Part shown: one piece after another, positions 1 through 9,509 of the stretch | How positions within the stretch are numbered: the stretch's first letter is position 1 | Layout: every line of letters begins with the position of its first letter | Origin: Mercenaria mercenaria | Lineage: Eukaryota > Mollusca > Bivalvia > Venerida > Veneridae | NCBI RefSeq assembly: GCF_021730395.1 | Contig: NC_069371.1 | Span: 72,384,001 to 72,448,000 of the forward strand | Direction of reading: 5' to 3' | DNA: 64,000 nucleotides | Notes under the pieces: model-generated | The model's database searches: none | What the model saw: only the letters and a program-made list of their open reading frames with translations | What the model was told of the DNA's origin: nothing | Position numbers and translations under genes: made by a program

Positions 1-61
1 CGGGCCGAAGAAGTCTGGCCAGCAGTTTCGCACAAGAAGATTTTTATATACGCTATATATG

Positions 62-1830
62 CCTAGTAGCCAGGGAGCCAAAAGTGCCAAAAGTGCCTAG
101 AAACAGGATTTACCTGTCCGGTCATGCTATAGTCAGTTTCTATATATATTATGAAAGTGCAAAGTCTCGTGGATCAAAATAATCGGGCCTGCAAAACAAA
201 AGCTCTTGCGAAATTTGAGAATATCAAGGGGAGATAACTCTGCATATTTGCAGTTTTTTAAGATTCAAAACGCTTTTTTGCTAACAAAACATGGCATCAT
301 ATATATATTTCAACATTGCTTTTACGCATAAGGCTTATGGTTGAAAAGTACGCAAAATGTATTCATTTTATGTACATTTTATTATAAGATTTGGCACCTA
401 AAGTACCAGAGAATAAAATAAAAATATTTAACCTAAAATTTACAGTATGAAGAAGTAACCTTTAAAATGGTCTTATTTCTCAAAGTCATTAACTAATACC
501 GCTGCGAAACAGTCTGTTAGAATAGAAAATCATCTAGATACTCTAGTTCAGGTTTGGCTAAGAATTACGCAAATCCGGGGTATTTTATTTACCCCACCCA
601 CTTTATATAATGCAAAAATGTATAATAAAAATATTGGACCAACAACCATGAAGATATATTCTTTTTATCACGTATACAATACAATCTATATTTTTGACCA
701 TATAAAGCTGGATGAGGGGTATTTAAAAGATTTTAAACAGAAAAATGGGGTAGGAAAAGCTATGTATTTTACAACCGATAATTAGAATAAACAACCCGTT
801 ATTAAATAAGAGCAACACTAATGGAAGTCGAAAAAAACTTTTACTTGCAAACTATTCATTTGGAAAGTAATTTATTTAGATACACTATAATGCAATCTAG
901 TTCAGGTTTGGCTAGAAAATACGCAAATCCTGGGTATTTTATGTACCCCACCCACTATATATAATGCAAAAAAAATATATAATAGAAATATTTGACAAAA
1001 AATCAATGAGGTATATTCTTTTTATCACGTATACAATGTAATCTATGTTTTTGACCATATAAAGCTGGAAGATGGGTATTTAAAAGATTTTTAGTAGAAA
1101 AGGGGGTACCCCACCCACGTTATATAATTGTATAATGCAAAAAATTCATAATAAAAATATTCGACCAAAATAAAGGAGATAGATACTTTTTATCACGCAT
1201 ACAATGAAATGCATATTCTTGACCATTTAAAGATGGATGAGGGGTATTTAAAAGATTTTAATAGAAAATAAGGATATAAAAATGATGTCTTTTGCAACCG
1301 ATAATTAGTTAACAACCTGCTATTTACCATTTGATAAATACGAGCAAGACTAATGAAAGGGATGAAACCTTTACATGCAAACTATTCATCTGAAAAAAAA
1401 TTCATTTTAATACTCTTTCGTGCAATCTAGTTTAGGGTTGGCGACAAAAAGCGCAAATCCGTGGTATTTTATGTACCCCACCCACTTTATATAATACAAA
1501 AAAAAATGTATAATAAAAATATTCGACCATCAATCAAGGAGAGATATTCTTTTTGTCACGTATACAATATAATCTATATTTTGACAACTTAAAGATAGAT
1601 TCGGAGTATTTAAGAGATTTTAGATTAAAAACAGTAGCCAATAATTAGAATTAACAACCTGTTCATTGTGATGTGATAAAATGCAAGCGACACTACCAAA
1701 AAGTACTTAAATCTTTACATTCAAACTTTAATTTTTTACTATCTCATTTGAATTATTAGTAACTTTCATTTGCAAGTTTGTCAAATCCAAAAAAAAAAAC
1801 AGAAATAATTTATTCACCAACCCACCTTGA
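62..1830 (+). repeat. Left inverted arm with about 353 bp tandem units
   Basis: Units are recognisable by the GGTTTGGCTA, CGCAAATCC and ACCCCACCCAC boxes near 550-600, 900-950 and 1430-1490, with a partial unit near 1105. They are interspersed with the ATTCGACCA and TATCACGTATACAAT boxes. The arm pairs with 4975-6594. No coding potential is seen. Confidence 0.7.
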
Positions 1831-2057
1831 ATAAGGCAAATGGTTATACCACAGGGGCAAAAACAGCGAAAATGCACGGAAAACGATATTGCTAGTCCGT
1901 TGTTCTCTTCAAATGATTATAGTTAAATGCTGATTTATTTGGAAAGTTCGTGACTGCAAAACTTATCCAACTGATAAATGAAAAGTCAAGGGCAGTTACT
2001 CTTCACTAATTTTGAAACATATCTTAGAATTATTATTAAGGTAATTTGCACTAAATA

Positions 2058-2319
2058 TGAGCCACGCCATGAGAAAACCAACATAGTGCATTTGCGACCA
2101 GCATCGATCCAGACCAGACTGCGCATCCGCACAGTCTGGTCAGGACCCATGCTATTCGCTAATGGTTTCTCTAATTGCAATAGGCTTTGAAAGCGAACAG
2201 CATGGGTCCATCCGCGCAGTCTGGTCTGGATCGATGTTGGTCGCAAATGCACTATGTTTGTTTTCTGGATCTATACTGGTCACAAATACACTACGTTTGT
2301 TTTCTCATGGTGCGGCTCA
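2058..2319. mobile_element. TA-flanked MITE with an extra terminal segment in the right arm
   Basis: The element opens TGAGCCACGCCATGAGAAAA and closes with the complement of TGAGCCGCACCATGAGAAAA, and TA lies on each side (2056-2057 and 2320-2321). That is the pattern of mariner/Tc-type MITEs. The arms fold over the block CATCGATCCAGACCAGACTG, and the right arm repeats its outer segment twice. Two short ORFs that cross it are palindrome artefacts. It sits in the centre of the foldback element. Confidence 0.8.
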
Positions 2320-3399
2320 TATAACTTATCTGAAGTTATATAAAATATGATATAAAGAAGGGGTGTTTGTAAAAAACATATGCCCCCATGATGGTTTGTT
2401 GAAGGCAAAGGGGAGTGTAAGTTCTAATTTTATAACATTGAGCTTATTTACATCAGGTGTCTTCTACAGACTACAAACATTACATTTTAAGGGGATCGAC
2501 AGACAAAACGTTCCTTATTTACTGAGTGGTAATCATATTAGACTTGAACTAGGTAATTGAGACCTTTTTCCTTGATCAATTGTCGCAAAACAATATTGCT
2601 CATTTACTGACCGCAGAAAATAATTCTTTTAAATTCAATGATAGCTGATTTTTAACGTCATTGAGCGGAAACCAGACTTTATTCTGTAAAGGCATGAATG
2701 GAAAATGCTTAAGATATTGTATCTGCGCCAAATCTAATATAAAATACACTGTATCCTGCTGGTGTAATGCAATGCCTCTAAAGTGTCGCAGAATAAAACA
2801 CAGTCTATTTGACACAGAATTAGATGGATTTGATTAATACTAGTGTATAAGTTGCGAAAAAGACATACTGAACTGCTGCAGTCTAAAATCACATATTTAA
2901 AGTTAAAACAATAAAACGCATTACCATTTACACTGCCAGTGCATACAGATCGGAAAAATAGTTACGCATAGTTATATTATGAAGTATTGTGTTAATGTCT
3001 ACTTAAATTGCACGTATAGGTGTAACTATTTGTCGTTAGTACTGCAGGAATGTGTAACTAAAATTGTGCTCCAGATGGACCACATATAAATAAAATTCTA
3101 ATTACTGTTATAGCCTTTAGTGCCAAACCAGTAAATGTTATCTAAAATGATATGACTCTGTATAAATACTTGGTTCATGGCACTTTGTTGTTCAATTCGT
3201 GAAAAAATACAACAAATGCTTAATTCTAATGTCATGTATAAAAACACTAATTGAAGGGCTTGCCTATCAATAGTCAAAACTATTTGTTGTTTGTCATCCA
3301 GACATAGAGCAATATACTAGGTAATTTATAAGTAATGACAAACAAGCCATTCAATAAGTTTATGATCTAGATTATCTAAGATTTATACTAGCATTTTCT

Positions 3400-4633
3400 G
3401 AGAAAAAAGGGTCATGTATATCGTTCACCTGTTACATTTGGCCTAAGGATCATCAAGATAAATATTTTGACCAAGTTTTATGAAGATAGGGTAATTAATA
3501 CGACCTCAAGAATGTTAACAGACTTTTCGTTTGATTTTAGCGGGTGACCTAGTTTTTAATCACATATGACCTAGTTTCTAACATGCTTAGGAATCATCAA
3601 GACAAATATTCTGACCAAATTTCATGAAGATAGCATCATTAATGTGGCCTCTACGGTTCTTTCAAGCTTTTCCTTTTATTTGACCTCGTAACCTAGTTTT
3701 TGACCCCACTTAATCCAGTTTCAGACTTGTTCTAAATATTATCAAGTTTGCAAGTTTGTGTCAGATCAAAGCATAAATGAAACCGCTTTATGGCTAAAAG
3801 GTCAATCAAATCAGTTTTCGAACTGAACCGAGATCGTATCGTGACTTAAGTCGTAAGTGTGGTTAAAGTCAAACGTAAAATGTCATTTCTAGCGTGTTCA
3901 TAATGTAACAATTAACAAATTTTGGGACTTTCGGGGTTGAAATAGGGGTCGTTATTCTGGAACCTATGATTTGATCTGATGAAGTCATCATGGAATGCAA
4001 GATTTATTGCTGTTAAAGATATTTCGCAAGTTTGTTTGAAATCAAACTATAAGTGAAGTGCCCGTATGGCTACAAAAGCCAACATGGCAAATTTTGGCCC
4101 TTTATTGGGCCACCACTCTAGAACACATTATGGAATCTCGCCAGTTTTTGACAGGAACCGAGATATTATGCCAATAGAATATATATGTGCAAGTTTGATT
4201 AAAATCAATTGCAAAATGTGGTCTCTACCCTGTTCACAAGCCAAAACAGAAACTTTTGGCTCTTTAAGGGACCCTAACTCGGAAGCACTGGTGGCCTCTG
4301 AACATTGAACGATTTATCCTCGCTAAGGTGAATCTCTTCGATGCAGCAGACCTGAATGTCCTTATCAAACAATATGTTCCCTAATTCATTTTCTTATTGA
4401 GGAGTCCTTCTGCATTCCAATGCATAACCTTGAAAGGTTGTACTGACTTCTCTCTTTTTTTTTTTTTGTTCCTGGTGGCCAGTAGATTTCCTCCCTCGTC
4501 TCCTAGCTCTTATACAAGTTGCGCGCAAGTTTGATTAAAATCAATAGTAAAATGTGGTTTCTACCGTGTTCACAAACGTATGGACGGACGAAGGCGGTCA
4601 CAAAAGCTTCCCCTGTGTCACTACGTGACAGGT
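3400..4633 (-). repeat. Old Helentron-like minisatellite repeat (minus orientation)
   Basis: Degenerate units with GACCTAGTTTTTGA and ATCATCAAGATAAATATTCTGACC boxes run from about 3430 to 3750. The right end is a hairpin, CACTACGTGACAGGTGAGCT, next to a GGACGGACGAAGGCGGTCAC stretch. That matches the 5' terminus of the families at 47.8 and 58.8 kb. The left end is approximate. It lies inside the foldback element. Confidence 0.55.
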
Positions 4634-4974
4634 GAGCTAAAACTCTGACAGAATCTATTTGAATTATATATATTTGGGGGATATAATTACGACTTTTCTG
4701 TACGATTTGTAAAATTTCTTTCATTACATTAATTAGTTTTAAAATCTTCTGAATAGTAAAGATTATTCAAAATGTCTCATTTTATAAACATTAAAGTTAC
4801 ACATTATGTCAAAGTTCTACTCTACATTACATTCAACATATCAGAACTACATTCCATCAATCTGTTTATCATGAGAAAGGTAAAAACAGATGTGTACAAC
4901 CCCGAAGCAAGCATGTATACTTTGTTAATTTGTAAAACCTGTATTGATCGATCAATCACATTTTATACATAGTT

Positions 4975-6594
4975 TTAGATGGGTGGGGTAATGTTCATAC
5001 CCCTACAATTTCACAATTTTGACAAAATTGCACAAAAGAGTATTTAAATTATTTACTTTAAAATGAACAGTTAGCAAGTAAAGATTTCGTCGCCTTTTAT
5101 TATTGATGTTTGTATTTATTAAATGGTAAATAACGGGTTGTTTGTTCTAATTATCGGTTGTAAAATACATAGGTTTTCCTACCCCCTACCCCCTTTTTCT
5201 ATTCAAAATCTTTTAAATACCCCTCATCCGTCTTTAAATTGTCATAAATATAAATTATATTGTATATGTGATAAAAAGAATATATCTCATTGATTTTTCG
5301 TCGAATATTTTCATTATACATTTTTTTGCATTATATAAAGCGGGTGGGGTACATAAAATACCCCGGTTTTGCGTATTTCTTAGCCACGCCTGGAATAGAT
5401 TGCACGAAACAGTATTTAATTAAAGTACCTTCCAACTGAACAGTTTGTAAGTAATGGTTTCATCGCCTTTAATTAGTGTTGCTCTTATTTAATAACGGGA
5501 TGTTAATACTAATTATTGGTTGTAAAATACATAGGTTTTCCTACCCCCTTTTTCTATTTAAAATCTTTTAAATACCCCTCATCCAGCTTTATATGGTCAA
5601 AAAAATAAATTATATTGTATACGTGATAAAAAAATATATATCTTCTTAGTTGTTGGTCGAATATTTTTTATTATACATTTTTTGCATTATATAAAGTGGG
5701 TGGGGTACATAAAATACCCCGTATTAGCGTATTTCTTAGCCAAAACCGAACTAGATTGCACGAAAGAGTATTTAAATAAATTACTTTCTAAATGAATATT
5801 TTGCAAGAAAAGGTTTCATCGCCTTTCATTTGTATTGCTTTTATTTAATAACGGGTTGTTTATTCTAATTATCGGTTGTAAAATACATAGGTTTTCCTAC
5901 CCCCTTTTTCTGTTTAAAATCTTTTAAATACCCCTCATCCAGCTTTATATGGTCAAAAATATATATTATATTGTATACGTGATAAAAAGAATATATCTTC
6001 TTGGTTGTTGGTCCAATATTTTTATTATACATTTTTTGCCTTATATAAAGTGGGTGGGGTACATAAAATACCCCGGATTTGTGTATTTCTTAGCCAAACC
6101 TGAACTAGAGTATCTAGATGATTTTCTGTTCTAACAGACTGTTTCGCAGCGGTATTAATAAATGACTTTGAGAAATAAGACCATTTTAAAAGTTACTTCT
6201 TCTTACTGTAATTTTTAGGTTTAATATTTTAATTTTATTCTCTGGTATTTTAGGTGCCAAATCTTATAATAAAATGTATATAAAATGAGTACATTTTGCG
6301 TATTTTTCAAGCATAAGCCTTATGCGTAAAAGCAATGTTAAACGATATATATTTGAACTGATTTTAGAAACATGATGCCATGTTTTGTTAGTAAAAACAC
6401 AATTTGAATCTTAAAAAACTGCAAATATACAGAGTTATCTCCCCTTGATATTCTCAAATTTTGCAAGAGCTTTTGTTTTGCAGGCCCAATTTTTCTGATC
6501 CGCGAGACTCTGTACTTTCATAATATGTATAGAAACTGACTATAGCATGACCGGACAGGTAAATCCATTTTTTCATGCCTTGGCTCCCCGGCTA
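4975..6594 (-). repeat. Right inverted arm with about 353 bp tandem units
   Basis: Three units have GTGGGTGGGGTACATAAAAT boxes near 5345, 5698 and 6051, giving a period of about 353 bp. They are the complements of the left-arm boxes. Arm-to-arm identity looks high by eye, but the unit counts and small indels differ. Confidence 0.7.
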
Positions 6595-6599
6595 TAGGG

Positions 6600-7051
6600 A
6601 AAAGTGCCAACAATCCCTGAATGAATCGGAGTTACTTGAACAATCTTGGTAGTGCGTCACACAAGGACCATTTGGGTAAAATTATCTTAAAATGGGGCCA
6701 GTTTTACAAAATAAGGAAAAGTGACCAGGATCCTGGCGGAATCAAAATTATTTAGACAATCTCGGTAGGTTACATGAGAACTAGGTGTGTGAATTGATTT
6801 CAAAAGCGGACCAGCGGTTTAGGAGGAGATTTATTTCGAAAATGTTCTGCTTTTAGCCCTGGCGGCCCTGTGCCGTTTGAATGATTTTGGTAGAGTACCA
6901 CCGAAGAAACATCCAGACCAGGTTTCATTAAAATCTATTTAGTGCTTTTCGAGCAGATTCTTTTAAATTAATAGTTGACGACAGACGGACGACTTGAAGC
7001 ACGCATCAAGGACGACGGACACAGTATGATCAAAATAGCTCAACATAAGCT
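6600..7051 (-). repeat. Minisatellite-type repeat, terminal part
   Basis: Imperfect repeats contain AACAATCTTGGTAG and GACAATCTCGGTAGG boxes, then a GACAGACGGACGACTTG stretch and an AGCTCAACATAAGCT inverted end. This is the layout of the other Helentron-like repeats in the window. Bases 1-57 may be the other side of the same copy, split by the foldback insertion: 'acgctata' on the left and 'ctataggga' on the right could rejoin. The joining is inference. Confidence 0.45.
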
Positions 7052-7064
7052 AAAAGTCTATTGA

Positions 7065-7354
7065 GCCCGCCCGCTTAGCTCAGTAGGTAAGAGCGTTGGT
7101 CTACGGATCGCGGGGTCGCGAGTTCGATCCTCGGGCGGGGCGTATGTTCTCCGTGACTATTTGATAAACGACATTGTGTCTGAAATCATTAGTCCTCCAC
7201 CTCTGATAATTCATGTGGGGAAGTTGGCAGTTACTTGCGGAGAACAGGTTTGTACTGGTACAGACTCCAGGAACACTGGTTAGGTTAACTGCCGGCCGTT
7301 ACATGACTGAAATACTGTTGAAAAATGGCGTTAAACCCAAAACAAACAAACAAA
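7065..7354 (+). repeat. RUDI-like tRNA-derived SINE with 14 bp target duplication
   Basis: The head reads as a tRNA with an A box (TAGCTCAGTAGG) and a B box (GAGTTCGATCC). It is followed by a conserved body (about 7140-7310) and a tail, GTTAAACCCAAAACAAACA. The 14 bp duplication TAAAAGTCTATTGA lies at 7051-7064 and 7355-7368 and is perfect, so the insertion is young and full length. The likeness to the molluscan SINE RUDI is from memory. Confidence 0.85.
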
Positions 7355-7368
7355 TAAAAGTCTATTGA

Positions 7369-8005
7369 CGCTTGACATTCAAGTATGACCTTCAACCTTT
7401 GAGCTACGGGGGGCCTCCGTGGCCGAGTGGTTAGAGTCGTTGACTTCAAACCATTTGCCCCTCATCGATGTGGGTTCGAAACCTCATTTGGGGCGTAGAA
7501 TTCTTCACGTGAGGAAGCCATCTAGCTGGCTTGCGGAAGGTCGGTGGTTCTACCCAGGTGCCCGCTCGTGATGAAATTGTGCACGGAGGGGCACCTGGGG
7601 TCTTCCTCCACCATTAAAGCTGGAAAGTCGCCATATGACCTAAATTGTGTCGGTGCGACGTTAAACCCAACAAAATAAATAAATTTGAGCTACGGTTCTG
7701 TGTGTTGCGCATGACACATCATATAATTGTCGGCAACAATTTTGTCAATAAATATTTAAATCCCTTGATGGATGGTTGAGTTACAGACCGGACAGGGAAA
7801 TGCCCTTTGACCGCTAACCTCCAAGTGTGATCTTTCACCTTTGAGTAAGGGGACTGGGACTTGCGGATGACACATCGTCTCATTATGAGGAACATTTATG
7901 CCAAGTCATATTAAAATCCTTTGATGGATGGCAAAGTTGCATACCTGACACAAATTCGAAACGAACGAACGAGCGGACGAACGAAACGGGGGCGGGAGAG
8001 ATAAA
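7369..8005 (+). repeat. Two-unit minisatellite repeat (host of a SINE)
   Basis: Units share CCTTTGAGCTACGG / CACCTTTGAGTAAGGGG, GCATGACACATC / GGATGACACATC and CCCTTGATGGATGG / CCTTTGATGGATGG. The right end is a GAACGAACGAGCGGACGAACG stretch, shortened here, before 8000. The first unit is split by the SINE at 7410-7683. No coding potential is seen. Confidence 0.55.
7410..7683 (+). repeat. Second SINE type (Ser/Leu-like tRNA head) with 12 bp target duplication
   Basis: The head has GTGGCCGAGTGGTTAGAG (A box) and GGGTTCGAAACC (B box). The body contains GAGGAAGCCATCTAGCTGGC and GGCACCTGGGGTCTTCCTCC. The tail is GCGACGTTAAACCCAACAAA plus an A-rich end. The target duplication TTTGAGCTACGG at 7398-7409 and 7684-7695 is perfect. 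Older copies occur at 15.8 kb, 25.2 kb and 39.8 kb. Confidence 0.85.
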
Positions 8006-8369
8006 TAAAACACTTCCAAGCACCTTTCGCAAGTCAAAAGCATTGCATTTTTAGTTGTATTACAGCACCATTTTAAGACAAGATACTGTCATATCATGTT
8101 TGATTTGGATGCAAAAGTCATAAGAACAAAGCCGAAACGTTATCATAACTTAAATATAAGTTAAATTATTTTCTATATTCAAAGTAGTTTTACTAAAATA
8201 AAGAACTTGTACAAAGTAAGAATATATTTCAAGAATACATGTGATGCTAAGTGTAGGGAATCGTAGCAGCCAAAACAATTATGCTCCAATCTGCATGCCA
8301 TTTTTCAGCGAGTAACCAATTATAATAATAATTATGGAATAAAATTTATAAAAAGATCCTTTCGAAGAA

Positions 8370-8480
8370 AAAATGCAGCCAAGAAGACCAACAACAAACT
8401 CGGTTTGGTTAAGTCTGTTCATGAGAGGTAATTAAGTGCAACACCTCTCACGCCCTCTAGCACCTGCTTAAGCGGAACTC
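8370..8480 (-). repeat. Two-hairpin repeat, copy C
   Basis: Read on the minus strand it begins GAGTTCCGC, then GCTAGAGGGCGTG. A first stem GAGAGGT/ACCTCTC is followed by ATGAACAG, then a second stem CAGACT/AGTTTG. The order and linkers match the copies at 13860 and 20252, but the stem bases differ in paired fashion. Confidence 0.6.
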
Positions 8481-8649
8481 TATTACACATATGTTGAATG
8501 GACTCCATGATCCCAAAGGATACATGTGATGCTAAGAGTAAGGAATCGTAGCAGTCAAAACGATTATGCTCGAATCTGCATGCCATTTTTCAGTGAGTAA
8601 CCAATTATAGTAATTATGGAATAAAATCTATAAAAAGATCCTTTCGAAG

Positions 8650-8762
8650 AAAAAATGCAACCAAGAAGACCAACAACAAACTCGGTTTGGTTAAGTCTGT
8701 TCATGAGAGGTAATTAAGTGCAACACCTCTCACGCCCTCTAGCACCTGCTTAAGCGGAGCTC
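8650..8762 (-). repeat. Two-hairpin repeat, copy D (duplicate of copy C)
   Basis: This is the second tandem copy of the unit at 8370-8480 and is nearly identical, with GAGCTCCGC in place of GAGTTCCGC at its outer end. Confidence 0.6.
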
Positions 8763-8802
8763 TATTACACATATGTTGAATGGAATCCATGATCCCAAAG
8801 GA

Positions 8803-9296
8803 CCAGAAAAAATGAGGATTTGGCAGATTATGACATGTGGCAAATAATTTTATAGGAATGTTTAACAAACACATTTATTTCCTATATAATAGTTTGTTGT
8901 AAAGTTGGCTGTAATGAAAGTTAAAAACTCCTTTCAGTACTTCATGTCATGTTTACTTTTCTTATAAAAAAGAATGTCAAAAACATGCAACAGCTCCTTT
9001 CTGATATTTATATAGGTTTTAGTGTGGTCATGTCAAACTTCCCGTTAAGTGCCAGTGTAAACATCCGAACTGAAAATGAAATGTAGATGTTGAAAACGTT
9101 AAAATTTAAAGTGCTTTTACTTTGTTTTGCACTTTTATTTTACAAAGACAGTAAAAGCTGTAGCTATTGTTAAATTACACCTCAGTAGTCAAGTTCTGTC
9201 AACCAAACAGCTTATTCCAGTTTATTTCAATTAATAATTATCAAAGTTCACCATCATGTCATGAAAACATACCTGTATATAACTTTCAACATCACC
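8803..9296. other. No feature recognised
   Basis: AT-rich sequence with no ORF, SINE or inverted repeat that I can support. It would include the 3' UTR of the LU-domain gene that ends at 9297. Confidence 0.5.
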
Positions 9297-9509
9297 TTAA
9301 AAACGAAAACTGATACATGTACCGTTTAATTCTTTACATGTTCCGTAATTACACCCGCCGTAGTCGCAGCAGGAATGACATAGATCTGTTGATCGTTTGC
9401 CAATGTTTCCGCAATAGTCATGCCATGTTACTCCAAGAGGCAGTGCAGTGGTGTTAGTCACACAGACCTTATGGTACTCGTATGATTGTTGCATGAGAAT
9501 TTTGCATCG
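9297..9509 (-). CDS. LU-domain gene, last exon
   Basis: The acceptor TATATTCAG lies just right of 9509, and the exon starts in phase 0 with RCKIL. It carries VCVTN, HDYCGN and the LU-closing block LCHSCCDYGGCN, ends CISFRF and stops at 9297. It encodes 70 residues with nine cysteines. Confidence 0.8.
   Translation of the reverse strand, partial: RCKILMQQSYEYHKVCVTNTTALPLGVTWHDYCGNIGKRSTDLCHSCCDYGGCNYGTCKELNGTCISFRF

Larger units (their letters stand above)
58..6596. mobile_element. Foldback-type element with very long, internally tandem inverted arms
   Basis: The left arm (about 62-1830) and right arm (about 4975-6594) are reverse complements over most of their length. The outermost parts share the TACCTGTCCGGTCATGC block (left, about 111-127) with its complement near 6544-6561, and the TATCAAGGGGAGATAACTC block with its complement near 6430. 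Inside each arm are about three units of roughly 353 bp, each with an ACCCCACCCAC box and a CGCAAATCC box. The 3.1 kb centre has no credible transposase and holds a small MITE and an old minisatellite repeat. Long inverted arms made of tandem units are known from Foldback and Galileo elements; assignment to such a family is inference. The outer ends are approximate. Confidence 0.7.
8236..8802. repeat. Recent 285 bp tandem duplication
   Basis: Unit 1 is 8236-8520 and unit 2 is 8521-8802. They differ by a handful of substitutions and one 3 bp length change in an ATAATAATAATT run. Each unit carries a minus-strand copy of the two-hairpin repeat described at 13860. Confidence 0.9.

Noticed and set aside
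7065-7140. tRNA gene-like sequence with A and B boxes
   Set aside because: It is the head of a SINE with tail and target duplication; related heads recur at 30.5 kb and 48.4 kb in the same configuration.
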